DNA from: Nymphaea colorata
Lineage: Eukaryota > Streptophyta > Magnoliopsida > Nymphaeales > Nymphaeaceae
DNA length: 64,000 nucleotides
Direction: 5' to 3'
Assembly: GCF_008831285.2 (NCBI RefSeq)
Contig: NC_045147.1
Span: 18,702,854 to 18,766,853, forward strand
Shown here piece after piece: positions 1-12,139 of the stretch (position 1 is the first letter of the stretch; each line of letters opens with the position of its first letter). A program made the translations under genes and the position numbers. The notes under the pieces are model-generated. The model was not told the DNA's origin and made no database searches. It saw only the letters and a list, made by a program, of their open reading frames with translations.

Positions 1-171
1 CTTGCGATTCTGCATAGTGTAATATGTATTCATCCTGAAGAAAACCGAGTGAAACAGAGCTGTTCATATCAACGGACGCCAAAATCGCTCACGGTGGACA
101 CGAGTGAGCGCTTCTTCAATCAAAACTGAAAATAAAGAAAGTAAAAACAAAAAGGGAACTGAGAATCCAAC

Positions 172-420
172 CTCGGGAACTTGGAAATGGTGAACGACTC
201 CCCTCTTCGTGTCATGAACAGTCACCTTGTGCATCCGAACCTGGGGAGCGGCCACGGCCGACGATGCCCCATTCGTCTGGGCATCGACTCCGGTCCCGAC
301 CTGGGAGCTTCGGCAGATTACTCGACTAGCAATGTTCTCGTTCTTCTTCTTGTTCTTGTTGGCAGGGAAGGAAGTAGAGAGACTCCACAGAGAAGCTATG
401 GAAGCCGATGCTGCTGTCAT
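172..420 (-). CDS. FdC2: Ferredoxin C2-like protein, chloroplastic, first coding exon (partial gene)
   Basis: FdC2 proteins are plastid 2Fe-2S ferredoxins with a C-terminal extension; they affect photosynthetic electron transport and chlorophyll content. Only the first coding exon is in the window. It encodes 83 residues: a Ser/Ala/Lys-rich plastid transit-like leader beginning MTAASASIASLWSL, then HKVTVHDTKRGVVHHFQVPE, which matches the start of the FdC2 ferredoxin fold as I recall it. The exon ends in phase 0 at a GT donor (170-171 on the plus strand), and the iron-binding cysteines must lie in exons beyond the left edge. The ATG at 420 was chosen because the frame extends further upstream only from a TTG codon. 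The 5' leader probably lies at about 421-620. The family call rests on a short conserved stretch but is distinctive. Confidence 0.8.
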
Positions 421-1271
421 CGCTGGTGTTCCTGTGCAAGAAGGAGGGCAAGGTGGTACCAACGGACGGTCTCTTGGAGTCGGAGAAGGAGATGTTGCAA
501 GGCTGAGGAACCAAACGGTGAGATTGGGCAGCGAACACAGGATAAGATTTCACACGTGTCTCGGTTACAAAGGCTGGACGTTGATTTCGCCCACACCCTT
601 CTTGATTAAAAAACAAGAAAAGCTAACTCCTCTCCCAACTGCAGAGTTGATCGTGCTTTAGATTTCAACTTCGAAGTTTTGTTTCAAAACTCTGACAATA
701 AGACTGTTTTTCATAGTTCAAAGCTTAAAATTATGCTCAAGAATGGATTTGTTCCTGATCGTGTGGGTAGGATTTTAAAGGAACCTAAAATTTAATTTAT
801 CTGCCAAAGCTTTTGAAAATTCATAGCCAAGCCAATTTAGAAGTGGAATGTTAATATTTGGGCCGTGAAAATGTCATCAATTAGTTCATAGCAAAGACCA
901 ATTTCGCTTTTAGAATAAAACAGCTGCGTGAATCTTTGTACCGCTACATTGCACCTAACCCACGCTGTAGATTATTGCCTGCAATCGAAAGAATCCTTTT
1001 CCCGTTTCTTAGCCATCGAGATTCCTTCTCCTGTTGCTTCGGATTTCTAAACTCTTAGAGCGAATAACATAATTCGTAGTTGAAAATCGAAAAACTACTA
1101 GTCCTGCCTCTAAATGTTATAACAATTCATACAAGTGGAGTATTAGTCTTTTCATCTCTCAACACCAAATCTACGGAAATATTTCCTTAAGGTAAAAATT
1201 ACATTTATCTTTTCCGTCCCAGCATACCCATAATGTCCTTATGTATAGCTGCTTTTGCAGTTAAGAGTGCA

Positions 1272-1890
1272 AATGTACGTATTGCACGATACGGGGGCTG
1301 TATCGTACGATACATCCTCATACCCCCATATCGTACGATACATGATAAAATTATTTTTTGTAGTTTTTTACAAAAAAAAAATTTCTTTCTCTTTTTAAAC
1401 ATGTCAAAAGTTGTTAGAGGGAAAAGTTTTTACTAGTTTTTCTACAAAAATCACCTACTTATGTGATAAATCGTCGATTTAGAGGAAAACTTGCTTGTCC
1501 ATAAAAAGGTTTACTCATGGCCCGTGGGGATGATGGGAACTTGATTGATGATAATCATAATATATTATTTGTTGCAAACTTGTAATGTAATCTAAAACAC
1601 TTTAAAGTTCTGATGGATGTTTATTATGTTGTTAAGAATTTCTTATTTATCATTTCTAAATGTTTAGTGTTGTTAATATATTATGGCTTATGAATGATTG
1701 ATGAGTTTTTTTTAATATATATAAAACATGACTTTTTTAATTGATTTTTTGCCTTTCCTGATTTTACCGATTTTTTCTCTATTTTTTTAATTTTTAAATA
1801 TTTTTATGAATTTAAAAATTAATTTACGATACGTTACATTACGTTTACGATACAATGTATAGGTCTATCCGACTGATATGCTACGCCTTT
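1272..1890. repeat. Palindrome-rich AT-rich repeat, likely transposon relic
   Basis: The self-complementary 12-mer TATCGTACGATA occurs twice (1301-1312 and 1329-1340). The flanks GATACGGGGG and CCCCCATATC are roughly inverted around a short loop. Related ACGATAC words recur near 1826-1860. An AT-rich stretch lies between. This looks like the remains of a transposable element, but no target-site duplication or coding domain is visible, so the family is open. Confidence 0.35.
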
Positions 1891-2569
1891 TATAACATTG
1901 TTAGTATGAATTAACTGAATACAATCATACAACCCTGCTTATTGCCCAAGGAAGGGATTTGTGCACCTTAAAACTTTTGGGGTAATTCTCAGATAAAGAA
2001 AATATTCTCTGTTGGGTAGCTCTGGTCCATGGTTTTGCATTTCTTGGTGAATGCGGTGGATCTGTAGAGCGGGCGGTCACTTCAGTCCATAAGTGTAAAG
2101 ATCTTGGATCCGTGTGGTTCTCAAATCACCTTGGATGTTAGAACTAAGCTATCAAAGCAGTCGAATGCAATCCTATAGGAAGTTCAAGATCCATGCTGAT
2201 ATGAGCATGACGTAGTATGTTTTCCTTATAATGACAAAAGATCCATAGTAAAATCTATGGTTCATCATATCTCAGGCACCTAAGATCCATACTTGAAATC
2301 CTTATTTTTTATTTTTTTTGCATTGAAAAAAATGTGGGGTTTAAGATTAGAGGGAAAGTGTCTGAACTTAAGTTTATGGTTCTCAAATTTGAGGATATCA
2401 AATGCCCCCTTCGGGATTTTTGGATTAGAGGGTCTTGTGATTCATAAACTTACAAAGGCAAACTTAGGTTAAGGTGGATTGGCTATGGGTGCAAGATTTG
2501 AGTGAAAATGAACAATTCATGGTCACGGTCAGCACCTTTCAGGATTTGTCTGACCTGAATCAGTGACTT

Positions 2570-2900
2570 TCTTGAAAGGTGATAGACAGGACTTTCTGTA
2601 AAGATTAGGACTCATTATGGAAAAGTCAGAATCCAAAAAGTGAGGACTAATTGCAATTCAATGCTTTGAGTGTTCACCATACCAAAAAGGTCATGACTCA
2701 TTATTATTGAAAGGTCAGGACTAATTGTAATTGTATACCATTAATACTCACTTTACAAAAAAAATGCTATTAGTACTCATTGTACAACAAAATGTCATTA
2801 GTACTCACCATACTTAATGACAATTATATGCTATTAGTGCTGACCATACAAAAATTCATGGAAAGGTGATAGAAAGGTCAGGTCTTTCTTGAAAGGTCAA
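2570..2900. repeat. Degenerate local repeat cluster
   Basis: Related words recur several times: GAAAGGTGATAGA, AAAGGTCAGGACTAATTG, and AGTACTCA followed by TTGTACA or CCATAC, separated by tens of bases. The copies are diverged. This looks like an old, decayed tandem array; no gene is seen in it. Confidence 0.4.
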
Positions 2901-3006
2901 TTCAAGATCTGGCTAGTTTGTTTTCTTCCTTATTCAAGCTAATAAATGCTTTGAGTAATGTTGAATCAGCTCTAGCAACTTGGACATTCTGAGTAATGCT
3001 GAACCA

Positions 3007-3073
3007 AACTCTCTCTCTCTCTCCATTCCTATTTTATCAGCTCTCTCTCTCTCTCTCTTGTGCACACACACAC
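3007..3073. repeat. (CT)n and (CA)n microsatellites
   Basis: Two runs of CT repeats separated by about 20 bases are followed by a short CA run. They are simple repeats in intergenic DNA. Confidence 0.8.
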
Positions 3074-5805
3074 ATTCACCTCCAAAAATAACACTTATAG
3101 TGTAGTCTGGCTTCTCTGACAGTCTTAAATTGGTTTTTATCAATTCACATCCAAGTCACTAGAACTGAAAAAATATCCAAGGCTGACTGAGAATGGTAGG
3201 ATAAAAAACGACTCAGAATCTGGCTATAGGTTGAATAGTGTACTTGCATGCCTGAGAAAGGGCAGGAAAAGGATTGTCATACAAAAAGAAACAAACAAAC
3301 TAAAAGGGATAGCAGCATATCAGGTGTCAAAGAATCCTACTACATCTCCACTTAAAGCTTTCATTTTGGTGGCTCATGTAAGAAGTCTGGTTTTCTTGCC
3401 ATGAAAACTAGTTCAATAAACTTGTTTTGATCCTTCAATCAGGTTTCTGTCGTGGTTTGGGCATCAACTAAACTCCCTTAAAAGTTAAGCTTCTTCCGTG
3501 ATCGCGCCTTTCCTGTCAAACTTTTATCTGCTACTAAATCTGAATTCAGATCTTCACTAAATCAATAACGTTTGCTTGCAAGGTACCGACTAATCTACCT
3601 TATGTCGGCCGGATAATTATTCCAAATTCTAATCCCATTCATTCTTCTTGTTCCTCATTGTTTTTGCAGATCAAATAATCAATAGTCAAAGGTTGTCACG
3701 ACACTATTTGGCATGGCAAAAGATGTTAATGAAAAGGGCACGCAATTTATAAAGGTTTCAATGTCGTCATTATGTTCTGAACTTGTCCTCACATTTATTA
3801 CATCATCGGATGGAAGACTCTAAGTTGGGACAATGTGCTCATCTTTTCCTGGATTCTCGATAGTCTTCTTCTTCCCTTTATTGAGCTAAAACTAGGTGCA
3901 AGAACATGTGTGCAAAAATAAGCTTTCTTCCTTGATCTATTGGGAAGAAAAAAGAAAAAAATCTGCAGGCCTGGTCCCAGCTTAGATCTGCAGCTTGCTT
4001 TTAACCAGAAATGGTGTTAAAAGATGTTCCTGATCCACGAAAATAGAAACATTTTATAGTTTATACGTGTACTCAACTCTCCAACTCATGCAAAGAACTG
4101 CGCCACCCTAAACTTGTTGCTTGCTTTTAGCCAGATATTGTGTCAAGGATCTTTATGACTTGCAGAAAAGACGAAACCTTGTCGGGCTTAGTTCATGTTT
4201 TCTGCATTTAAAATTAATTAAAAACTAATTAAAATTTATATAAAATTTAAAAAGTAAGAAAAAATAACAAGTTTTAATACGATGCATGCTAGTTGGTACG
4301 GCCCTCAACAGGCCAATTGAAAAAATGAAGAACCTTACATGCGTGTACTCAATCGTCCAAGTCTTTCAGCCACGGCTGACGCAGCTGCACATTCTAGCCG
4401 GCCACGGACAGAAGCTCCTGCTCCCTCTCGTTGGCAGCCAGGGATTTGAACAGATCGAGGTCCGATCCGGCTTTTACCAACTTCATTTAATCGGATTAAG
4501 AGTATTTAAACTCGAATTCAGGCCCTATTATTTCAGAAACGAATTTGGTCTGACTGTAATAAGAGTAGTCATTTATATATTAGCGCCTCGGATTTTATTG
4601 GATCCTCCAATCAGAATCCATACTCGTCAAATTCAGCTATAGAACTGCGTACCAAATCTGAATCTGATTAGCAGCTGAATTTGTACTTCATAACGAGATC
4701 TGACTAAACAGGTCCGAAATCGATGTGTCTGATCCATGTAGATCCTCATTTGCAGCGATGATACTTCATTTTTCTAATGGTTAGTGTCTTTTACTATATA
4801 TTCTTAATAAATCGAAAAACTTCCTCACCAGACAGCAAGTGCAAATTTTGGATGACTCAACATAAAATCTTTTTTCTTTGGTAACATAAAGTTTGTAGAG
4901 TACTCGAAATTAAACATGATGGTACATAAGATTTCAATCAAATTTTGAGTGCAACGAACTTTTTTCTTATTGAATATTGCAGTTCTGCGAGAATTTTATG
5001 CAGATGCATGCTCAAATACATTTTGTGAATTTTTTTTTGCTGATTATGCTTTACATGACTCTCCTCTAGAATCACATGCCCCTCAGAATGAAGAAGATTT
5101 CTTTGCATCTAAACTGAAATTCTGAAACCGTTTGGGCCAATTTCAGTCACATAATTTAGGGGTTATGGTAGTACCCAGAAACGCCATGGATGTGAGCAGT
5201 AGATCAGCAAGAACAAAGTGCTGGGGAGCATCAAATATCAAAAGCTTACCAAGCTGGGTTGTAGCTTGGGTTCGGCTCATTCTGTCTCACAAATTTGGCA
5301 AGATAGCACATTTGCTTATTAAACAAAAACTTATTTGGAGGTATTATCTTCATGGTTCAAAAACGCAGAAATTAATTAATCTGATCTGAAAAGGGAGAAA
5401 GAGAACTTGAATCTAAAGAGACTACTAAAGCCTGCACTGTTAGCTTAGTGCCCACACAATCGAGGGTTTTAGCTCACCCGATGAACTCTGGTGTCTGGTA
5501 CTTCTTCCAAAGAAAATGAAAAGATTTTGGGCGTTCATCATTCAAAAATATTACTTAATTTTCCGCTAACTGAACTTTATTCATGTACATTTCCTTCATC
5601 GTTGAAATTTACTGATGTTTGCTTAAGATTAAAGTTTCCATTAAACTGGAACCTAGAAAAACTTCCAACACATCCAAGACTGCCACACTCGTTATCGTTA
5701 ATTTAATCTATATGACTAACGATACCCACATAAAATATCTAAAAAATTAGGCAATCTTCCCATCACAGCGCCACGCAAGTGCAATTTAAGATAAACTGAG
5801 GCCGT

Positions 5806-5842
5806 TGACCTCTCTTTCTTTCTTTCTCTCTCTCTCTCTTTA
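5806..5842. repeat. (CT)n microsatellite
   Basis: A CTTT/CT-rich tract followed by pure CT repeats. Confidence 0.7.
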
Positions 5843-6424
5843 TAACTACATATGCCATATCGCAATATATTATTGAAAGCAACATGACGCACTTCTACAG
5901 TAGTCTTTGGTGTACAATGAGAAAAGCGTAAAGTGTACAATATAAAGAAAAGAACAAAAGGCAAAGAAGCTATCAAATGGAAGACAATATACTTTTTGAT
6001 GATTGTCGATTTCCAAGGGATGCCCACGTTTAAAAACCGCGATTTCATGAGCGAAATACATTATAAAAATTGGTTGACTTCGACCTTAATCATGACGTAT
6101 AAGTTATGGGTGCTAAGAAAAGCAAAGTGTGGACGGAACGGTACTCTCTTTCGTACTAATCAGGCTACCTCATGCCATGCATCCAATTTCAGGTTTACTA
6201 AATGGAAACTACCCATGTGTTAATTTGGTGATGTCAACGAACATCCTTCTTCATGTTGAGAGAAAGCCCTAATATTAACTATTTTCTATCTTTTATATAA
6301 AGGGTGTGTTAGTCAATTTGTTATGAAAAACATTTATTTAGTAATGGTGGGTGTTTCTTGCCGGAATTTCCTGGCCGGTTCATGACTTGGGTATTAAAAA
6401 ATCTTCTTATTGCAGCCAGTTTGT

Positions 6425-6432
6425 GTATAAAT
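6425..6432 (+). promoter_or_regulatory. TATA box of the expansin gene
   Basis: TATAAATA lies 60 bp upstream of the expansin ATG, a normal distance for a short plant 5' leader. A second AT-rich TATATAAA word lies about 130 bp further upstream. Confidence 0.55.
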
Positions 6433-6491
6433 ATAGGTTGATGTTCACTAGCAGAATTCATACACAAGCAGAGTTTGATTAAAGGAGCAAA

Positions 6492-8511
6492 ATGAAGATG
6501 GGTGCAAGAGTCACAGCTGTTCTGTTGATGCTCTCATTTTTTGCCTCCATGGTTGGAGCACAGTGGTTGAAGGCATATGCTACTTTCTATGGAGGAAGTG
6601 ATGCCTCCGGAACAATGGGTAACTCTTATCAAAAGTTTCTGATTTGTCTCTTTCTTTTCTTTTGATAGGAAATCTCGGGTTCTTCACGTATATATTATCC
6701 AATAGAAAAGCGCCCTCAGTATGAACTCTTGATTTTCTTCAACTTAAAATTAAGGTCTTGAGTGCAACTGCCAGGCCAGGTGGTAGAGTCTTGCCATCTA
6801 AACTTTTCATTATTGTTTACAACCATATCATCATTGCATTGTAAATTTTGCATTCCTGATATCTTCATTCATGGTCGATCATCTGCCCTGCTCGACTACC
6901 TTGGGTGTACTCAGAGACTCAGGTGATCTCATGTAAAAGGAAGGCCTACCTTGTAAGGATGGCAATTAACTTTAATGAATTAGCAAGTTGGGGTTAAGAG
7001 ACATACTTTCAGGTGGTGAACTCTTGATCACCTCCTTCAACTTGAAGGTCCTGCAGCAATGGCTGACCTTGTTTCATGCTCCCCACCAGTTTGTTTCTGA
7101 TTCTTACTAAAATCAATCTCGTAATCCTAAAGCTTCCAAATATTTAGCGCTTGGCCGTTCATTGAGTGCGTGGATGATCTTCGAGACACAGACAGCATTG
7201 GTTAGATTGGAATACTGATCCCTGCAATCTGTTTAATGAGTAAACGAAAATGGATCTGCAGGGGGGGCTTGTGGCTATGGCAACCTGTACAGCACTGGCT
7301 ACGGCACAAATACTGCAGCTTTAAGCTCTGTTCTCTTCAACAACGGCAAGATATGTGGAGCATGCTTCCAAGTAACCTGTGACTCGACCCGGGTTCCACA
7401 GTGGTGCTTGAAGGGAAAGTACATCAAAGTTACAGCCACCAACTACTGTCCTCCAAATTATGCTTTGCCCAATGACAACGGAGGGTGGTGCAACCCTCCC
7501 CGTGAGCATTTCGATTTGTCACAGCCTGCCTTCGAAAGCATCGCCATTTACAGGGCAGGCATCGTCCCTATTTATTACAGGAGGTATGTGCATCTTAACG
7601 TTCTTCTTCTGTTCTGTTTACCTTCGACACATACAGCAGGGCAGGCATCATTTTCTTGACAACGATTGCAATATGAAGAACCATCTATATAATAAGACTA
7701 AATGTGATGGTAACAAGGAAAATGAATGCTTTATTACCTTTTCATCTGCAACTCAAGTTTCTGACAACTATTGCCAATATTTTGAAATTTCCTGATCTTC
7801 GTGTCATGTTTTCAAGCCCTTGTTATGAGTAAGAGATGATATTTTCTGTTTTAGATCAAATTTTCAGGATTACAATAATGATTATGAACACCTTTTTACC
7901 TATTTTGTCTGTTTTATGCTATTAAACGTCAGCTTTTCTCAAGGTTTCATATTTTTAGTGACTTTCAGACATGCAACAAATCATTGCCCATTTTCATGTG
8001 AACAAACCACATGGAAGACTTAGCAGCGATCTGGTCAATGTGATGAAATTTTCATCGCAAAAAGGAAGTGAATAATTAATCTCCTCTCAATTATAAATTA
8101 ACAAAGAGAAGACCTCACCTCAACTGTCAGAACCATCATGTGGACCTTGCTAGATTAGATTATTTATTTGTTTTTCTTATGGACCCTTGTGCTCTACTTC
8201 ACAGGGTTACATGTTTGAAGCAAGGAGGAATCCGGTTCACCATTAATGGAAACGATTACTTCGAGCTGGTGCTGATCAGCAACGTTGGTGGGATGGGAGA
8301 TGTGGTGGCAGCATGGATCAAGGGCTCTAAAACAGGATGGGAACCGATGACCAGGAACTGGGGTGCTAACTGGCAATCCAACTCTTATCTCAACGGTCAA
8401 TCTCTGTCGTTCAAGGTTCAGATCAGTGATGGACAGACACGAACCGCCTACGATGTGGCGCCTAGCAACTGGCGGTTTGGGCAGACCTTCTCAAGCTCGG
8501 TGCAGTTCTGA
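6492..8511 (+). CDS. Alpha-expansin (EXPA), 3 exons, complete
   Basis: Expansins are secreted wall-loosening proteins that disrupt cellulose-matrix contacts during acid growth. Coding exons 6492-6618, 7262-7583 and 8205-8511 join in frame to 251 residues, the usual EXPA length. All splice sites are GT-AG. Residues 1-23 form a signal peptide, followed by the [12 protein letters not shown] start of the GH45-like domain. [18 protein letters not shown] spans the first splice junction, the alpha-expansin HFD motif is at residues 125-127, and the cysteines of the first domain are present. The second, pollen-allergen-like domain includes [20 protein letters not shown] and ends at FSSSVQF. The intron positions, inside the GG of TMGG and inside YYRR, are placed as in the family. 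Nothing looks broken. The subfamily member cannot be assigned. Confidence 0.95.
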
Positions 8512-10230
8512 AGCCCCGGTCTGGTCTCATTCTAGCTACTTGTGGATGACTCTGCAATTTCATGTTATACTTTTTCCTTTTTCTGTTTGTACATGAAGTG
8601 CAACCGTGGAAAGGTCATGAGGGCTAGGTTCTTCTATTCAAACCCTCCCCGCTTTCAATTTTGGCCGTGGGAAGACCTAAGAATTCCATGAGTTGATGGG
8701 ACTTGTGTTTTTCTTTGTTTCATATATATGTTGTTGCTGTGTGGAAGAATATGTAATAATAACGAGTCTGTGATTGCAAGCCCAGGCTTCAGATAGAAAC
8801 TTGGCTGTATTATATTGGCAAAGCATGACTTTTTATTTATCAAAAATTGTAATGGAATCAGCTTTCGGTCTTCATGCAGCCTTGTTATTTGATTATATTT
8901 ACTAAAACATGCCAATATTTGAAAAAACATCATAACATTCTTCTGTCAAAAGCAACTGCATGCAACCTACTTCAAGATGGTCATGTTAAATATGGTCATT
9001 GTGGACGGAGTTGCATTTCTAACTCTATAAGCAATGCAATATTCAACTTCCGGAGACCTTTCGTTCTTGACAAGTTGGGTTTAAGTAGATTTTAATAAAT
9101 GAAACCGATAAAGGTGCTACGCGTACCAAACTTCTGACCTGCCTCGACTTGAAGAACTTAAGACAGACCATTGATCTATCGAATTCCATTCAATCCCATC
9201 GATCCCAACTCGTTCATGCATCTTATAAGCCAATCTTGCAAGTGGGGGGCGACTTGGAGGTTTGAGTGCGGATCAGGTCATGTTGTTAACCAAATTTTTT
9301 GTTACATGTAATTCTTGCATGTACATATGTGCAAGTCTTATTCACATGAAGTCGGAAACACAGTTTCAGAGCTATATGTGCATGGATTTTGAGTAGTTGT
9401 AATATTCCCTTGTCTACCTTTAAGAAGAAGGCCTGGACTTCCCCTTGATCATTCTCAAACCTTTCAAAAGAACAGAAACTTGCATACAGATATTGAACAA
9501 CTGTGATGGTGATTTCTATGACTTCGAGTTTCAATTCAGAGGATCTGTGTCAATATGGGTTCCCTAATATGACACCAAAACAATGCCCAATACGACATTC
9601 AAAGGTAGTTTGGATCTTCACCTAATAGGAATACTCAAAATCGGTACCTAACAGGAATCCTATGATCTTGAAACCAGGAAGTTTAACATCCTGGATGGAA
9701 GACCGTGAGATTAAGACAAGCTACCGGCTACGCATCTTCTACTCTGTACCTTTTGCCTAATAGGACAAATATCAATATTCAATATTTATATTCAAATTAC
9801 TATTCATTTAAAAACACAGCTTTTCCATAATCGCTCATGAATAGCTAACTTTGATGTTCAATGTTATGTACTTTTGTACCAACAACGGCAAAGATAGCAC
9901 ATTAAGAAAATACTAGGTTGCCTTTTTCAAGGACGATCACTCACCCTGACATCGCACCACATTGGCTACTTGCGCTCAAACGCCAGTTTCGATGTCATCT
10001 GAAGGTATGAATTTCCTGGAACTCAGCCGAGCTATCGTCCAACCATAAATGCATTGCGTATTAGTCTGAAAGTAACACGTCTCCGTTCCTCTTACGCAGC
10101 AGCACACATTTATATCAAGAATGAACAACAGAGATGAGGTCCAGTGACGGCTTGCATGACGAAACTTGGAAATAATAACAGTTAACGAGGAAGACGGGAA
10201 GGTGGAGGTGGGTGTGGCACAAGGGCGGCC
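8512..10230. other. Expansin 3' region and intergenic DNA
   Basis: The first few hundred bases should hold the expansin 3' UTR. The rest is AT-rich with short open frames that lack recognisable domains. Confidence 0.5.
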
Positions 10231-10232
10231 AT

Positions 10233-10640
10233 CCTCGTGCAAGATGGTTCGTTTATATTGAATTTCAGGGAAGACTTCCCTCCCTAGACAGAATTAAGAA
10301 GAGAGGAGTAAGTTTAGCTAACAGATGTTTTATCTGTATGAAAAAAGAAGAAACCAATCATCATCTGTTTTTTAGCTGTAAGTTGGCTACCTTATGTTGG
10401 AGATTTATTGGGAGAAGTTTTAGCAGAAAAGAATTCCATTTGGACAAGCCCAGAGAAATTTGTCTGTAGTTTGATCACGGTTTCAGCGTGTATGGGTTAA
10501 TAAGTGCTGGATAATTCTTACATGAGGTTATATGGAGCATTTGGAGCCTTAGGAATAAAAAATGACTAATGGGGAGAACCAAAAGCTCAAGGTCATATGG
10601 CCTCATTGCCTGGAATGTTTTCATTACCTACTCAGAGAGA
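10233..10640 (+). mobile_element. LINE (L1-type) relic with RT zinc-binding domain
   Basis: A reading frame carries GRLPSLDRIKKRGVSLANRC followed by FICMKKEETNHHLFFSCKLATLCW. This is the zinc-binding domain found after the reverse transcriptase in plant L1-like LINEs (Cys-x2-Cys, then His and Cys ligands). Downstream, WSIW and RN-like codons typical of the segment after this domain can be read, broken by stops. No endonuclease or RT core is seen nearby, so this is a 3'-end fragment. The element is old and inactive. Confidence 0.75.
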
Positions 10641-12139
10641 AGACTCAGGAATTGGCTGAAGTTTGGTTTCTTTCCAGGTAGACCCCCCAGATTTGAAGGA
10701 TGATGAAGTCTGCATTCAGATCGTTTCTTGGGAAAATGATGGAAGTTCCACAGGCTTTATAGTGTGAAGAGGGGATCCGAAGAGATGACCCTGTCGCCAG
10801 TCGCCTGCTTTCAAAGGAGAGATTTGATAGCAGATGCAGAAGCATTTAGAGAAAGCTCAGTTTGCTGGAAACGAATGTGTCCAGAATTTATGTAATCAGC
10901 AATCATAAAGGTTGGATGAGAACTGAGAAGATTACAAAAAGCTTGGGAGAGGCGTGGAAAAAAAAGTTTTACATTAGAAAAATAAAAAAAATTTAGTTGT
11001 TCAATGTATTTTTTTTTTACGACTCTATTCAAATTTGAAATTGAATTATTTGGTCCGTCCAAATCCTGGCTCAGATATTGCTGTAAGAGGCTCCTCTTCT
11101 CATCCCTTCAAGATTAGGATACAGAGGGTGAGGTTTGTTTATTGTTTGTTTATTTTTTGAAGTATTTTTTGCGATTTTGTATCGTTTTCTGGTTGTATAA
11201 AGGAAGAAGGCCAGACCTCCAGCACCACGTTTTTCGGATCGGAAAGAGGAAGACTGGAGTTCACGAGGCCCAAAACAGCATAAACCACAACCTGCTTCTT
11301 TTTTCCACGACATGAGAAAACCCAATTTTGGAAAACCATCATAAATATGAAGTCCTAAAGGTTTTCCACTTCTCCACCACACCCGGATGCCACGTTTCCT
11401 TATAACATCAATGCTGAAAAGTACAAACCAAGAAGAACGCCTTTAGTACCGTTTGGGCCGTGTCCCATCTTTGCACGAGAAATAGAAAAACGTCGGAGCA
11501 GTAACCGTATTCTTGTCAACAAGAAACCGTCCATGTGCGGTGAATTAGCTCTTTTCCTTTGTTCTTCAAGATAACATCAGAGGCAGAAACTATAATGAAA
11601 GACATCCTTATATGAAACTACTTCCATGCCGAGAAGATAGCTGCGCAGCTTACCTGCAAAAAACCCAAAGACCCATGTTGAATCTAGAATGCCAGATGCA
11701 GGTAGTACCCTCCAATACAAAGCTCCATGAACACTCAAATTGCTGGAGGGTCATTTATTATGCACCAGCACTGCATCTGCAGATCCCGCTTCTTCACGGT
11801 TCTCGAAATGAGCAAGGACCCATCTTATGGAATTTCAGAATATGTGGCTACTACATGCCGAAGACTAACAAAGTATTTAAAAACAGGACGCAGTTTAGGT
11901 GCCCCCACCCAAGACAGCCGAGTAACCAATGTCTGGAAAACGGATTGACAAAAAAGGCTTAAGAACAAAGATTGATCTGATTTTATCAATTTCAATATAA
12001 AGATTTATATTATGCATACATGGAATCGGGAACAACAGAGTAAACGTTGGTAGGCAACCATCTCCACAGAAACCAGCTAAATAACATATTGTGATGACGT
12101 GATCTAATGATAAGTTCCTCTGCAACTGACAGGCCTGAA
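10641..12139. other. Intergenic stretch
   Basis: No supported gene. The right part should include the 3' UTR of the minus-strand CSU2-like gene. A 60-bp A/T-rich run lies at 10960-11020. Confidence 0.45.

Larger units (their letters stand above)
421..6420. other. Gene-poor intergenic stretch
   Basis: I see no supported gene here. It is AT-rich and holds palindromic repeats near 1.3 and 1.85 kb, degenerate short repeats at 2.57-2.9 kb, CT/CA microsatellites near 3.0 kb, a GATCCGA/AATCTGATT-rich patch at 4.4-4.75 kb and a CT tract at 5.8 kb. Open frames in it show no recognisable domain and no splice-joined partner. Confidence 0.6.

Noticed and set aside
421-462. Longer FdC2 start
   Set aside because: The frame extends only to a TTG; the ATG at 420 opens a normal transit peptide.
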